Origin: Acidobacteriota bacterium | GTDB lineage: Bacteria; Acidobacteriota; Terriglobia; Terriglobales; SCQP01 | Assembly (NCBI GenBank): GCA_021789895.1 | Contig: JAJYIU010000004.1 | Location: 62,001-126,000, forward strand | Reading direction: 5' to 3' | DNA length: 64,000 nucleotides | Shown here: positions 17,291-26,332 of the stretch, one piece after another | How the letters are laid out: each line of letters begins with the position of its first letter | Position numbering within the stretch: the first letter of the stretch is position 1 | Position numbers and translations under genes: made by a program | The notes under the pieces: model-generated | Seen by the model: only the letters and a program-made list of their open reading frames with translations | What the model was told of the DNA's origin: nothing | The model's database searches: none

Positions 17291-20053
17291 TTACTCGCTG
17301 CGCAGCGCCTGCCAGGGGTCGAGCTGGGCGGCGCGCCGGGCGGGCAGCCAGCAGGCGACCGCGGCGAGCGCGAGAAAGAGCAACCCGACCAGCGCCAGCG
17401 TCGCCGGATCGTTCGGCTTGAGCCCATAGAGCCGGGAAGCGAGAAAGCGGGTCAAGGCCAGCGCCGCGCCCAGCCCGGCGGCCACTCCGGCTAGCGCCAG
17501 CAGCAGTCCGCGGCCCACGACCATGCGCTCGACCCGGGCGCTGGCGGCGCCTAGCGCCATGCGAATGCCGATTTCCCGCCGCCGGCGTGCGACCTCGTAG
17601 GCCAGCAGCCCGTACAGACCCAGGCAGGCGAGCGCCACCACCAGCAGCGCGAACAGGCTGATCAAGCCGCCGGTCAGGCGTTCCTGGTACAGACTGCGGG
17701 CGATAATCTGATTTTCTGTGCGCAGGTAAACGATCGGCGCCTCCGGCGCCGCCTGCTTGACCAGGGCGCGAATCGAGGGCAGCATCGCCGCCGCCGGGCC
17801 GCGGGTGCGCACCGCATAGGCCATGAACGTGAGCTGCGCCGGCATATAGATTTCCGGCTGTACAGCATCGCGTAGCGATGAGACCAGGTTGTTGCCGGCC
17901 ACGCCCACGATCTCGCTTGCCGGATGTTTGGCGCCAGATTGCCACAAGCGCGCGCCCAGCGGATTCGCGCCGTGGAAATATTTTTGCGCGAACGCCTGAT
18001 TGACGATGACCACCGGATGCGCCGGAAAGCTTGCTGGCGGCGCGAACTCATTGGCGTGGAAGCGGCGCCCGGCCAGCAGCGGGATGCCTAAAGTAGCAAA
18101 GTAATGGGGGCCCACTTGCTGGGTGATGGCCTCGCCTGCCGATTTGGGGTGCTTGCCCATGGGAGCGCTTAAATAAATATCCCCGCTCGATAGGCTGCCA
18201 CCGAGCGGCACATAGCCGGCGTAACTGGATGCGGCGACTCCGGGCAGGGCCGCAAGCCGGCGGCGCAACTCCGACGCCGTCTGCCACCCCGGCATGCCGG
18301 CGTTGAATTTCCGGGAAGCTGGCGCGCGTCGGGAAGCGTTGCCGATGTCGGGAAATTGCAGCCGCAGAAACAGCAGATGGTTGGGCTGGAAGCCCGGCTT
18401 GCGGGTTTCCAGGTTCAGCAGCGAGCGCGCCAGTAATCCGGCGCCGGCCAGCATCAGCACCGCCAGCGCCGTTTGGATTACCACCAGCAGGTTGCCGGCG
18501 CTCCAGCCGCGGCCCAGGGCGCGTTGTTCCGGGTTTTCCTTCAGCGCCGGCGCCACTGCGATGCGGATCGCTCCCCAGGCCGGCGCTAAGCCGGAAAGCA
18601 CCGCCGCCAGCAGCGTGATCGCCAGCGTGAAGCCCAGCACGCGCCAGTCGGGCGATAGGTTGAATTGGAGGCTGACAAACCAGCCGTGGCTGAGGAATTG
18701 GACCAGCCAGGTCGCGCCCGCATAAGCCAGGCCCACGCCCAGCGCCGCTCCCAGCAGCGCCGGCAGCAGGCTCTCGGTCAGCAGTTGGCGCACAAGCCGC
18801 CGCCGCCGCGCCCCCAGGGCAAGACGCATGGCCATTTCGCGCTGGCGCGCGCCCACGCGCGCCAGGCTCAGCCCGGCCAGGTTGGCGCAGGCGATCAGCA
18901 GCACCACCCCGACCGCGGCCAGCAGCAAATAAAAGGTGGAAGAAAAATTGTTTTGCAGCAGCCGCAACCCGTGCGCCGCGCTGGTCAACAGCAGTTGCGG
19001 ATGATCGCTGGGCTTGAAATTCGGGTGCCCGCCGGCGGTGGTTTCCTGCTCGAAGAGCACGCCCGCGGCGGCCTGCGCCCGGGCGCGCGTCACATGCGGA
19101 CGCAGCCGGCCGACGATTTCCAGCCAGAACGTTTGCCCGCCGGCCTGCAGCGCCGCCGTCTTCGGCGAAAAATGAAAGAGCAGAGGTTCGTCCGCCAGCG
19201 GCAGCCAGATGGCTTCGTGGAAGCCTAAATGCAAGCCATGAAAGCCGCGCGGCGCCACGCCGACGACCTTCACCGGATAGTCGTTGACGCGAATCTCGCG
19301 CCCGACGACGTTGGGATCGGCGTTGAAGTGGCTGCGCCAATAATCGTTGGCCAGGACTGCCACCGGCGCGGCGCCGTCGCGGTCGTCGGCGGGGCCGAAA
19401 AACCGCCCCCGCGCCGGCGCCAGCCCCAAGGTCGCGAAAAATTCGCCGGTATAGAACCTTCCCCAGGTCAGCGCAGCGCTGCCGCCCGCTTGCACGCTAA
19501 ATCGCTGCAGGCCGCTGGTGGCAAACACGCCGCTGAAGTCGCGGCGATCGCGCTCCAGCCGGTGCAAGACCGGCATCGGGAAGCTGCAGGAATTGACCGG
19601 ATGGATCGTGGAATAGCGAAACAGGCAGTCGCCATAACTGCTGAAGCTCACGGTTTTGGGCCAGTTGGCGGCTTTCCAGTTGAAAAACACCAACTGTCCC
19701 GGCCGCGGCACCGGCAGCGGACGCAGCATGATGGCGTCGAGCAGGCTGAAGATGGCGGTGTTGCCGCCGATGGCCAGCGCCAGCGTGAGGATGGCGACCG
19801 CTGCGAAGCCGCGATTGCGCCGCAACTGGCGCAGCCCGTAGCGCAAGTCCTGCCGGAACTGGTCGAACCAGATCCAGCGGTGGGCTTCGTAAAAGCGTTC
19901 TTGAATATGGGTCGGATTGCCCAGCTTTAGCCGCGCCGCCCGCTCGGCCTCCGCTTGACTCATGCCCGCTTCGCGCAAACGATCGGTTTCGAGCGCCAGA
20001 TGCGACTGCAGTTCCTCGGCAAAATCGTGCAGCGGACGTCGGCGGCGAAACAT
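17291..20053 (-). CDS. ADOP-family ABC permease (MacB/FtsX-like)
   Basis: 920 residues. The N-terminal ~80 residues ([31 protein letters not shown], with '[12 protein letters not shown]' and '[24 protein letters not shown]') are the cytoplasmic head specific to acidobacterial ADOP permeases, followed by a first membrane helix, a large MacB-type periplasmic domain, a central four-helix FtsX-like unit, a second periplasmic domain and a final three-helix FtsX unit ('[18 protein letters not shown]'). There is no ATPase gene beside it, as is usual for these 'orphan' permeases. It follows a PadR gene by 3 bp, a standard arrangement in this phylum, so PadR probably controls it. Transported substrate unknown. 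Confidence 0.9.
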   Translation of the reverse strand: MFRRRRPLHDFAEELQSHLALETDRLREAGMSQAEAERAARLKLGNPTHIQERFYEAHRWIWFDQFRQDLRYGLRQLRRNRGFAAVAILTLALAIGGNTAIFSLLDAIMLRPLPVPRPGQLVFFNWKAANWPKTVSFSSYGDCLFRYSTIHPVNSCSFPMPVLHRLERDRRDFSGVFATSGLQRFSVQAGGSAALTWGRFYTGEFFATLGLAPARGRFFGPADDRDGAAPVAVLANDYWRSHFNADPNVVGREIRVNDYPVKVVGVAPRGFHGLHLGFHEAIWLPLADEPLLFHFSPKTAALQAGGQTFWLEIVGRLRPHVTRARAQAAAGVLFEQETTAGGHPNFKPSDHPQLLLTSAAHGLRLLQNNFSSTFYLLLAAVGVVLLIACANLAGLSLARVGARQREMAMRLALGARRRRLVRQLLTESLLPALLGAALGVGLAYAGATWLVQFLSHGWFVSLQFNLSPDWRVLGFTLAITLLAAVLSGLAPAWGAIRIAVAPALKENPEQRALGRGWSAGNLLVVIQTALAVLMLAGAGLLARSLLNLETRKPGFQPNHLLFLRLQFPDIGNASRRAPASRKFNAGMPGWQTASELRRRLAALPGVAASSYAGYVPLGGSLSSGDIYLSAPMGKHPKSAGEAITQQVGPHYFATLGIPLLAGRRFHANEFAPPASFPAHPVVIVNQAFAQKYFHGANPLGARLWQSGAKHPASEIVGVAGNNLVSSLRDAVQPEIYMPAQLTFMAYAVRTRGPAAAMLPSIRALVKQAAPEAPIVYLRTENQIIARSLYQERLTGGLISLFALLVVALACLGLYGLLAYEVARRRREIGIRMALGAASARVERMVVGRGLLLALAGVAAGLGAALALTRFLASRLYGLKPNDPATLALVGLLFLALAAVACWLPARRAAQLDPWQALRSE

Positions 20054-20056
20054 GGC

Positions 20057-20413
20057 TTATCCCTCCGCTTCCTGGGGAGCCAGCACTCGGCCGATCGCCT
20101 GCGAAACCCGCTGCCAGCGATCCATTTCCTGCAATAGCTGCTTGCGCCCTTTCGGGGTCAAGGTATAGAAGCGCGCCCGGCGATGGTTGGCTGAAACGCC
20201 CCACTGCGCGGCGATCCAGCCTTTGGCTTCCAGACGGTCGAGCGCCGGGTAGAGCGCGCCATGCTCCACCAGCAGCACCTGCTCGGATTGGTTTTCGATC
20301 GCCAGCGCGATGCCCTGGCCGTGATTAGGGCCGAGCTTCAGCGTGCGCAGGATCAGCATATCGAGCGTGCCCTGGAGCAATGCGGCGCGGGAGGGGTCTT
20401 TTCGGGTGAGCAT
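20057..20413 (-). CDS. PadR-family transcriptional regulator
   Basis: 118 residues starting at ATG 20413. It is a winged-helix protein: 'LLQGTLDMLILRTL' opens the PadR fold, 'HGQGIALAIENQS' and 'EHGALYPALDRLEAKGWI' carry the recognition helix, and 'RRARFYTLTPKGRKQL' the wing, followed by a short C-terminal helix ('LLQEMDRWQRVSQAIGRVL'). The size matches the short acidobacterial PadR group that precedes ADOP permeases. It is expected to repress its own operon with the permease 3 bp downstream. The 99-bp gap to the divergent hemD should contain its operator; I did not find a clear palindrome there. Confidence 0.9.
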   Translation of the reverse strand: MLTRKDPSRAALLQGTLDMLILRTLKLGPNHGQGIALAIENQSEQVLLVEHGALYPALDRLEAKGWIAAQWGVSANHRRARFYTLTPKGRKQLLQEMDRWQRVSQAIGRVLAPQEAEG

Positions 20414-20512
20414 CTGACCTGAAATGTAGCAGCGCTTGGGTAAGATGTCAACCTTGCGCGCCGCTTGCGCCCGGCGCCCGCCCGGGGAAGAATGAATTTG
20501 GGGAGGGGCGTG

Positions 20513-21370
20513 ATGGCCGAACCGGATTTTCAAGGCTTGTCGGTGCTGGCGCTCGAGAGCCGCCGCGCCGATGAAATCGCCCGCCTCATCGAGCATTATG
20601 GCGGACGGGCGGTCGTCGCCCCGGCCCTGCGCGAGCTGCCGCTGGGCAATGCGGAAGAAATTGCCGGCTTCCTGCGCGCGCTGGCGGCCGGAAATTACGA
20701 TCTGCTCGTCCTGATGACCGGCGTGGGGCTGCGCATCCTGGTCGAGGCGGCGCAGGCGAGCCTGAGCGCAGCCGAAATCCAGGCCGCGCTGCGTCGCGCC
20801 CGGCTGCTGGCGCGCGGCCCCAAGCCGGTGTCTGAGCTGCGCCGGCTCGGGCTGGATGCCGATCTGCTCGCGCCCGAGCCCAACACCTGGCGCGAAATTC
20901 TGGCGGCGCTCGAGGCTGCTTATCCCCAGGGGCTTGCCGGCCTCTCGCTCGCCGTGCTCGAATACGGCCTCCCCGGCCAACTGCAGCGCGAGTTGGAAAG
21001 CCGCGGCGCGCGCGTGCGCACGCTCCGCGTCTATCGCTATGCCCTGCCCGAAGACACCGCTCCGCTGCGCGCCGCCATCGCTGCCGCCCTCGCCGGCCGG
21101 CTCGACGTGATGCTGCTGACCAGCTCGCAGCAGGCCGAACACCTGCTGCATGTGGCCGCCGAAATGGGCGTCGCCGAGGCCCTCCGCCGCGCCCTCCAAC
21201 GCATGGCCCTGGCCTCGATCGGCCCCGATACCTCGCTTAGCCTGCGCGCCCTCGGGCTTCATCCCGACCTCGAGCCCGCCCACCCCCATATGGGCTTTCT
21301 CGTGCGCGAGGCCGCCGGGCGCGCCCCGGCGCTGCTGCGCCAGAAGCGCGCCTCCCCCTCGCCGGCGTGA
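20513..21370 (+). CDS. hemD: Uroporphyrinogen-III synthase
   Basis: 285 residues. The ATG at 20513 follows GGGGAGGGG at about 20500-20508; an in-frame GTG lies directly before. HemD closes hydroxymethylbilane into uroporphyrinogen III in heme and siroheme synthesis. The family is weakly conserved; supporting features are the two-lobed Rossmann-like layout and typical stretches: 'VLALESRRADEIARLIEHYGG' at the start, 'YDLLVLMTGVGLRILVEA', 'VRTLRVYRYALPED', 'DVMLLTSSQQAEHLL' and 'ALASIGPDTSLSLRALGL', which resembles the conserved IGxxTAxALxxxGL block. No other heme gene is nearby. This marks the end of core sequence before the accessory island. Confidence 0.82.
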   Translation: MAEPDFQGLSVLALESRRADEIARLIEHYGGRAVVAPALRELPLGNAEEIAGFLRALAAGNYDLLVLMTGVGLRILVEAAQASLSAAEIQAALRRARLLARGPKPVSELRRLGLDADLLAPEPNTWREILAALEAAYPQGLAGLSLAVLEYGLPGQLQRELESRGARVRTLRVYRYALPEDTAPLRAAIAAALAGRLDVMLLTSSQQAEHLLHVAAEMGVAEALRRALQRMALASIGPDTSLSLRALGLHPDLEPAHPHMGFLVREAAGRAPALLRQKRASPSPA

Positions 21371-21481
21371 TCCGCCGCCTGGGCTTTTCACTTGCGCAGG
21401 GACGACTGCCATATCGCCGCCGGCGAAAACGCCAAGTTAACGGGTTTTAAAGCTGACCGGCGCCACGATCTGTCGATCTGT

Positions 21482-21643
21482 AAACCGGCGGGCAGTACCA
21501 GAACCAGCGGCGGCGGCGATCATGGCGCAGTTTCAACTTCCATTCATCGCGGCGGTTTGGGTTGTGGAGTTTGGGCCGATGGCGGGATTCCGGCTCTTGA
21601 TTTCGTGCGCCCCAGCCGCCGCCGGTAATAATCCAGCGTGTGA
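21482..21643 (-). pseudogene. IS66 accessory protein (TnpA) remnant, copy 1
   Basis: This 162-bp segment is about 93% identical by eye to 22335-22495. On the minus strand one frame reads HTLDYYRRRLGRTKS, then after two stops SPPPLVLVLPAGLQI, which fits the middle and C-terminal parts of the short IS66 accessory protein (helix-turn-helix then a hydrophobic LVLPxGLRI strand). No start, no N-terminal half and no tnpB/tnpC. Both copies share the same two internal stops, so the duplication followed, or was derived from, an already inactive copy. Confidence 0.55.
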
Positions 21644-21670
21644 GGCGATGAAGCGGCCGGTTCCTGGCCA

Positions 21671-22192
21671 TCAGGTCTCCTTGTATCCGTGGAAGGTGCC
21701 AAGAATAATTGCATCCGGGTTTGTCCGCGTCCTCATGATCATCTCCTCCATACGCTCGTCGTCAAACTGCTCCGCCTCAGCAATTGGTCGCGCATTTGCG
21801 ATAGAGAGCACAAGCCATTTGAATTGGCTGATATAGTTGGCAAGTTTAGCCTCAGCTGATTTAGCTGAATCTGCCCAGGTCGTGACGTTCATGAAACCTT
21901 TTGTCAGGCCGGACGGCATGTCTCCAGGTTCTACTAAAATTTCAACGACGAGTTTCCATATCTGTTCCATTGGGTCTATTCCGGATAGTTGTGGTGGGGA
22001 CTGTTCGGCTACTTCTTCCGATTCTTGTCGGTAGGATGAAAATGCGGCTTTAAGTGTTAACGGCCGAGTCGGATAGTATTTCTGTCCTATGGCAATTTCG
22101 AAGAAATTACCTCAAGTAAAGCCCGCAGGTCGTTTGTCGCGCAGAACAAACGAATGCATTGTTTCTTCCTTCTTGCGCGCTGCTTTTGCCAT
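21671..22192 (-). pseudogene. Unknown cargo gene interrupted by an in-frame TGA
   Basis: An ATG at 22192 opens a frame of 173 codons ending at 21671, broken only by a TGA at 22112-22114 (codon 27): MAKAARKKEETMHSFVL... then stop, then GNFFEIAIGQKYYPTRPL and on to 'FMNVTTWADSAKSAEAKL', 'MRTRTNPDAIILGTFHGYKE'. The reading phase is the same on both sides, so a single base change probably made the stop. Without readthrough, the downstream ATG at 21970 would give a 99-residue protein. I do not recognise the family. Its lower GC and place between two IS66 remnants suggest it arrived by transfer. It could still be expressed as the shorter form. Confidence 0.5.
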
Positions 22193-22255
22193 GCCACACT
22201 CACGGTAGCAGGCCGGCGGCGCCTGTCAAGCGACCGCTTCATGTCGCATTCATCT

Positions 22256-22602
22256 TCATTTTAAATGTCCGGCTGTTTCGAGCAAAGCGGCGCGTCTGAA
22301 ACCATCTATAAAGCCGGCCGGCACCTCAATCCGAAAACCGGCGGGCAGTATCAGAATCAGCGGCGGCGGCGATCATGGCGCAGTTTCAATTTCCATTCAT
22401 CGCGGCGGCTTGGGTTGTAGGGTTTGGGCCGACGGCGGCATTCCGGCTCGTGATTTCGTGCGCCCCAGCCGCCGCTAGTAATAATCCAGCGTGTGGGGTG
22501 CTAAACCGCGCAGAATTCCTGCCGCGATTGCCCGCTCCGCTCGAATGCCTCGACCATCGCGTCCGCCTACGCCCGTTTGCGTCGTACTGATTGATCGCTC
22601 AT
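22256..22602 (-). pseudogene. IS66 accessory protein (TnpA) remnant, copy 2, near full length
   Basis: From ATG 22602 the minus strand reads MSDQSVRRKRA, a stop, ADAMVEAFERSGQSRQEFCA, then after a frameshift LAPHTLDYY, a stop, RRLGRTKS..., and finally LILILPAGFRIEVPAGF and RRAALLETAGHLK to TGA 22256-22258. This follows the standard IS66 Orf1 layout: 'AFExSGxSxxxFC' helix-turn-helix, 'HTLDYYRRRL', and the closing LPxGFRIEVPAGF strand. At least four stops and one frameshift make it dead. It shares 22335-22495 with copy 1. No IS66 transposase is in the window. Confidence 0.65.
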
Positions 22603-22666
22603 GCCTGCCAGTTCAGCATGGCAGCGGGATCGGCTTCCATCTTGGGGTTGCTGCGACTCTTACAGT

Positions 22667-23284
22667 TCAGTTTCTGCCTTCTAATTTGACAACCAACTGG
22701 TCGAAAAGTACTGGCAATTCTACCAAAGGATAATGATTTCCTTCCGTGCGGGATTCAGATGCGTACATCTTGATTAAACCTAGCTTATATTCTACATCGT
22801 TCTCTCCAAGTGCTTGATCCAGCAGGAGGTATCCAATTTGCTTTAGATCGGAATCTTCTTCTAAATAACCTGGCATAAAGAGATAAATCCCGGGAGTCTT
22901 TCCATTATCAAGTAAAGTAAACTGCACCTCCTTAGTATCTATGCATTTGTTACGAAAACGTATAAATCCCTCAACAGGACGCCGAGGGCGAAAAGGAATC
23001 ACCGTCCACCGCTCAAGCGTAGGAGCGGCTTCCACAAGCGACAATACAGTTGGAAATGCACGCTTTATCCCCGCCGCGCTTATAATGAATTCACGCTTAT
23101 ATTCTTGTGGACCAAGTTCGAAAGTAAGATTTATATCAACCTTACTCAATTCCACAGAAAGTTGATTAAATAAATCCTCTCGCTTTTCATCCTGGGTAAG
23201 ATTAATATTGTATAGCTCATCCTCATGGTCCAAAAACCATATCCAAAACATTTCTTGAGCTTTCATGCGTTTGAATACTCTCAT
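22667..23284 (-). CDS. Unknown protein, immunity-like
   Basis: 205 residues, soluble, low Ala/Arg content compared with the chromosome, and visibly lower GC. Starts 'MRVFKRMKAQEMFWIWFLDH' (a second ATG six codons in is also possible) and contains 'ELGPQEYKREFIISAAGIKRAFPTV', 'APTLERWTVIPFRPRRP' and 'YLLLDQALGENDVEYKLGLI'. I have a general memory of similar 'FWxWF... ELIITA-G... W-IIAFKPP' proteins, found as single genes or near secreted toxins in many phyla, but no function I can name with confidence. No transmembrane segment or nucleotide-binding motif. It ends 65 bp from the IS66 remnant copy 2. Confidence 0.6.
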   Translation of the reverse strand: MRVFKRMKAQEMFWIWFLDHEDELYNINLTQDEKREDLFNQLSVELSKVDINLTFELGPQEYKREFIISAAGIKRAFPTVLSLVEAAPTLERWTVIPFRPRRPVEGFIRFRNKCIDTKEVQFTLLDNGKTPGIYLFMPGYLEEDSDLKQIGYLLLDQALGENDVEYKLGLIKMYASESRTEGNHYPLVELPVLFDQLVVKLEGRN

Positions 23285-23378
23285 TTTTAATTAGGGATCC
23301 GGGGCGTACTATGGCCACGGGCCGCGCGGGGCGATAGGTTAATAAGTTCCGACATTGATAGTGCTTCGACGCTCAAGC

Positions 23379-23900
23379 TTACCCCGTTGTCTTTTCGCTA
23401 CGTTTTTTGGCAAGCGTACCGCTAATCCAAAACAGTAGGCCCCCAACCGTAAATGCCGCCGCTGCGCCGGCCAAAGTCCATGGCTCATAGTCGCGCAACA
23501 GAACTTGAACGACTACATAAACGCTGCCTAGCATGCAAGCAATAAAGCAAAACACTACTGAATCGGATCGTCCTCGCGCCGCCCTGGTTGCGCCCTGGCA
23601 AGTGCCTTTGTCGCTGCGGTTCCATTGGAGCAAGCGTATAATGGCGCTGAATAGCCATTGGTAAAGCGCAATATTGATCAATATGGCCGTGATTTCACCT
23701 AAATATAGACCGCTGACCGATATATCTCCATGGCTGGGTGATACAACTAAATAATGAAATATCTCTCCAGGTATAATGACTGGCAGCCCCAATATAGACC
23801 ACCATTCGGTCATAACTAATCTGGAATTTGACATTATTGTTATCGCGATGATTGCAGCCGATACTATCGTTAGCCGTACTAAACCACCTTGGATTTTCAA
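23379..23900 (-). CDS. Unknown four-helix membrane protein
   Basis: 173 residues starting at TTG 23900, with AAGGGGG a few bases upstream as a ribosome-binding site. The start overlaps the stop of the preceding small gene (TTGA, 23897-23900), so the two are translationally coupled. Four hydrophobic segments: about residues 9-24 (VRLTIVSAAIIAITIM), 60-85, 112-133 (SVVFCFIACMLGSVYVVVQV) and 143-162 (GAAAAFTVGGLLFWISG). Charged loops and a basic C-terminus (KKRSEK). No family recognised. Coupling to a small soluble protein could mean a toxin-immunity type pair, which is speculative. Confidence 0.5.
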   Translation of the reverse strand: MKIQGGLVRLTIVSAAIIAITIMSNSRLVMTEWWSILGLPVIIPGEIFHYLVVSPSHGDISVSGLYLGEITAILINIALYQWLFSAIIRLLQWNRSDKGTCQGATRAARGRSDSVVFCFIACMLGSVYVVVQVLLRDYEPWTLAGAAAAFTVGGLLFWISGTLAKKRSEKTTG

Positions 23901-24103
23901 TCAAACCCCCTTGCATTCAACTCGTGCATAGTGGCCGGGCTATCCGGCGTCATGAAGCGGCTGGAATCGGTAAAAGCGGCACGGCCGCTTGGCTGCCCCG
24001 ATGAATCATGCGGGCTGGTAGTGATCCAGTCATAGACCGGCAGCACATCCGCGAACTTCTTCTTGAGCTTCTTAGAGGCAATGTTGAAAAGGTAGATGTT
24101 CAT
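23897..24103 (-). CDS. Small unknown protein coupled to the membrane protein
   Basis: 68 residues from ATG 24103 (MNIYLFNIASKKLKKKFADV), preceded by AAGGCAACC; an extended reading starts 13 codons earlier at a TTG. The N-terminal third is a basic helix, the rest is polar: 'YDWITTSPHDSSGQPSG', 'FTDSSRFMTPDSP'. No membrane segment, no known motif. It could be the tail of a larger lost protein, as the section from 'PVYDWITTSP' looks like the end of a folded domain. Overlaps the next gene by 4 bp. Low confidence that the full-length product is what is written here. Confidence 0.35.
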   Translation of the reverse strand: MNIYLFNIASKKLKKKFADVLPVYDWITTSPHDSSGQPSGRAAFTDSSRFMTPDSPATMHELNARGFD

Positions 24104-24216
24104 GGTTGCCTTGTCTTCATCTTGCCACCTGTTAATCAGCAACGTTTTAGCTTAGATTAGGCGTAACATGAACTCAGCCCACCACTCCAACCTTCAACTA
24201 CGGCTGGGACACCTTC

Positions 24217-24444
24217 TCATGAAGCGTCAGGTTCCTCATTGATTGGATAACAGTAAAAACCTGTATATAATACATCATCTTCCTTTTCCACCTTACGCGC
24301 AAGAGTCAAAATCCTGCGTGGTACATTGAAATATTTTAACCTTTTTGCTAATGGCTCTACATCCATATAGTTTATTGTCCTGAGCCCATCTGATCTGAGC
24401 ATCCTTCTTACTCGAAGTTTATACTCATTGGCATTAACTGCCAT
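24217..24444 (-). CDS. Small unknown protein next to the IS1380 left end
   Basis: 75 residues, mixed charged and hydrophobic ('YKLRVRRMLRSDGLRTINYM', 'FNVPRRILTLARKVEKEDDV'). The start ATG (24444) is only 6 bp from the presumed inverted repeat of the IS1380 element, so the original N-terminus and promoter may have been removed by the insertion, or the IS may supply transcription. No family recognised. Codon use is unlike the surrounding GC-rich genes. Confidence 0.4.
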   Translation of the reverse strand: MAVNANEYKLRVRRMLRSDGLRTINYMDVEPLAKRLKYFNVPRRILTLARKVEKEDDVLYTGFYCYPINEEPDAS

Positions 24445-24446
24445 AG

Positions 24447-26091
24447 CTAACCCGGATTATTCACCGGGGCAGCCGCAGTGAGGGTGAAAGGTGATCGAAG
24501 ACCGTGGTCGGGGCGTTTTCGACGGCGCAAGCGGTCGAGGTGAGGGCGAGTTTTTCGCGGCGGCTCGCGGTGGAGATGGAATGGGGCCGTTGTGGGCACG
24601 GCTCCGCAACGACTGCCCTTTGGTCGATCATCGCTTAGTCAACGGATGGGCGCGCTCAGCCGCCGGCCGCCCGTGCGACCTTGCGGAACAGCGTTTGGAA
24701 GGGCCAGCCGGTGGCGAAGTGGATGCGAATGCAACGGGCCGTGGTCCGGACGCGAGCGGCCAGCTTGAACAACCGGAGGCGTAAGGCCTCGATCTGCAGG
24801 CTGCGCAGTTCGGTAGGCAGCACGAGGCGAAACAGGGTGACGAGATTGTAGGCGCAGGCGTGCAGCAGGAGGCGGAACGCGTTTGCCTTAAAGCGGTGAC
24901 AGCTGAGGCGGTCCCCGGCAAAGCCGTTCTTCAGCTCCTCGATGCGGTTCTCGCATTCGCCGCGGTCGTTGTAAAAGGTGAAGACATCTTCGGCGCGGCC
25001 GCCGAGATTAGTGACGACGAGGCGCAGGTTGGGGCCACCGGCGTTGTGCTCGGCCTTGACGCAGATGCGACGGCGCCGCTTCCAGCTATGGGCGCGATGG
25101 CCGAAGCTAGAATGCCGCCGCTGGCTTTCGCCGGTGCGCCGATAACGGCGCTCGACTCGCTCCTGCAGCTTGGCGGTGCGCAACTTCAGGTTGACATGGG
25201 CGGGAAAGCCGATGGCGTACTCAATGCCGAAGTACTCGCAGAACTCATAGAGCTGAGGGATCGCAAACCCAGCGTCGGCTCGCAAGCGAATCCGCACCTT
25301 TGGGAACGTACTGCGCAGGAGCCGCACCAGGCGCAATAGGCTGGGGACGATTCCATGGCCGGAACCCACCGTTCCGGGACGCAGGCGCGCCAACAGCAGG
25401 TAGCCGGTGTGGCGCTCGGTGACGAGCAATGGATGATACATGTGCTGATCGTAGGCGTCGTTGAAAAAGCTGAACGCCTGCTGCCCATGGGTGGGATCGT
25501 CGGTCGAGTCCACGTCCAGCAGGTTCTCGCCCCGCCGGGTTACCTGCTTGCGGCAGCGCCGGACAAACTGCTGGACCATGCCCTCGACTATCCGCAGCAG
25601 CTCGCGCGACTGAATGTGGTTCTCCCAGCGGCTAAGCGTCGGCTGGGAACTCAGCGCCTCGCCAACTTTGCGGTCAGCGACCAGTTGCAGCACCGGATCG
25701 TGGCGCAGCCGATCGGCGTCATTGGCGTCTTCATAACCGGCCACGATCTGGTAAACCCTTTGGCGCAGCATCTCGCTCAAGCCGTGATCGACCTGATCCG
25801 CCGCCCGCCGCTCCAGCAGGCACCCCGTCAGCCCCCGGGTGAAGCCACAGCCCTGGTCGAACTGCCGCAGCGGCAACAGCCCGCCCTCCGTGCTCAAGCG
25901 GCCGCCGTCGAAATCGGAAACAATCTTCTTGCGGGAGTGGAACGAAAACGCGATCTGTGTTTTAATACGTTCTGTCATTGTTGGGGAGCTCCATAACCGA
26001 ACGCCGGATTCGCCTAAAATCCAGTGTTCATGCAGGTTTTAGAGCACCCCTTCGCTTTTTGCAAGCAAAATCGATGAATAATGCGGGCTAG
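24447..26091 (-). mobile_element. IS1380-family insertion sequence, apparently complete
   Basis: About 1.64 kb with one transposase gene. Terminal inverted repeats: CCCGGATTATTCACCG at 24451-24466 and, inverted, CCCGCATTATTCATCG at 26072-26087 (14 of 16 matching). The 4 bp outside are CTAA on the left and CTAG on the right, an imperfect but plausible 4-bp target duplication. Between the left repeat and the transposase stop there are about 190 bp without a gene. IS1380 elements normally encode a single DDE transposase, as here. It is inserted directly beside the 75-residue gene. Confidence 0.75.
24656..25978 (-). CDS. IS1380-family transposase
   Basis: 440 residues, uninterrupted. The N-terminus (FDGGRLSTEGGLLPLRQFD) is the family opening motif. 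The catalytic acids are visible: Asp in ENLLDVDSTDD, Asp in IRLRADAGF, and Glu in GECENRIEELKNG, the last within the typical YNDRGECEN-RIEELK block. 'HMYHPLLVTERHTGYLL' is also characteristic. Length is normal for the family, so the enzyme may be active. The C-terminus differs from that of the decayed IS1380 copy at 28006-28603, so they belong to different subgroups. Confidence 0.92.
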   Translation of the reverse strand: MTERIKTQIAFSFHSRKKIVSDFDGGRLSTEGGLLPLRQFDQGCGFTRGLTGCLLERRAADQVDHGLSEMLRQRVYQIVAGYEDANDADRLRHDPVLQLVADRKVGEALSSQPTLSRWENHIQSRELLRIVEGMVQQFVRRCRKQVTRRGENLLDVDSTDDPTHGQQAFSFFNDAYDQHMYHPLLVTERHTGYLLLARLRPGTVGSGHGIVPSLLRLVRLLRSTFPKVRIRLRADAGFAIPQLYEFCEYFGIEYAIGFPAHVNLKLRTAKLQERVERRYRRTGESQRRHSSFGHRAHSWKRRRRICVKAEHNAGGPNLRLVVTNLGGRAEDVFTFYNDRGECENRIEELKNGFAGDRLSCHRFKANAFRLLLHACAYNLVTLFRLVLPTELRSLQIEALRLRLFKLAARVRTTARCIRIHFATGWPFQTLFRKVARAAGG

Positions 26092-26332
26092 GAGCCAATG
26101 GAACCGCGGTCGAGAAAGCAAAGCGCCGCGGCAACGGCCCAAACCGTTCGATGCTTCTGCAGAGCTTCGTCGCATGCGCCGTTGGCCCACGCTGGTCACC
26201 GCCTTCTGGAAGCAGGCGGAGTTGTTGCCAATGTAACTATATTATGTAATACTTAATAAACTCGAACGGCCTTCAGTGGGCGCTTACAAACAATCTAATA
26301 TTAACGCTTTTAATCCTCCTGAGGTAGAGCGG

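Noticed and set aside
17061..17945. 294-codon minus-strand frame as a full gene
   Set aside because: Most of it overlaps the ADOP permease in another phase; only the last 75 codons look protein-like, so only that part is reported.
21482..22495. Integron-type cassette array with attC sites
   Set aside because: The repeated block translates as IS66 accessory protein and has no GTTRRRY/RYYYAAC ends.
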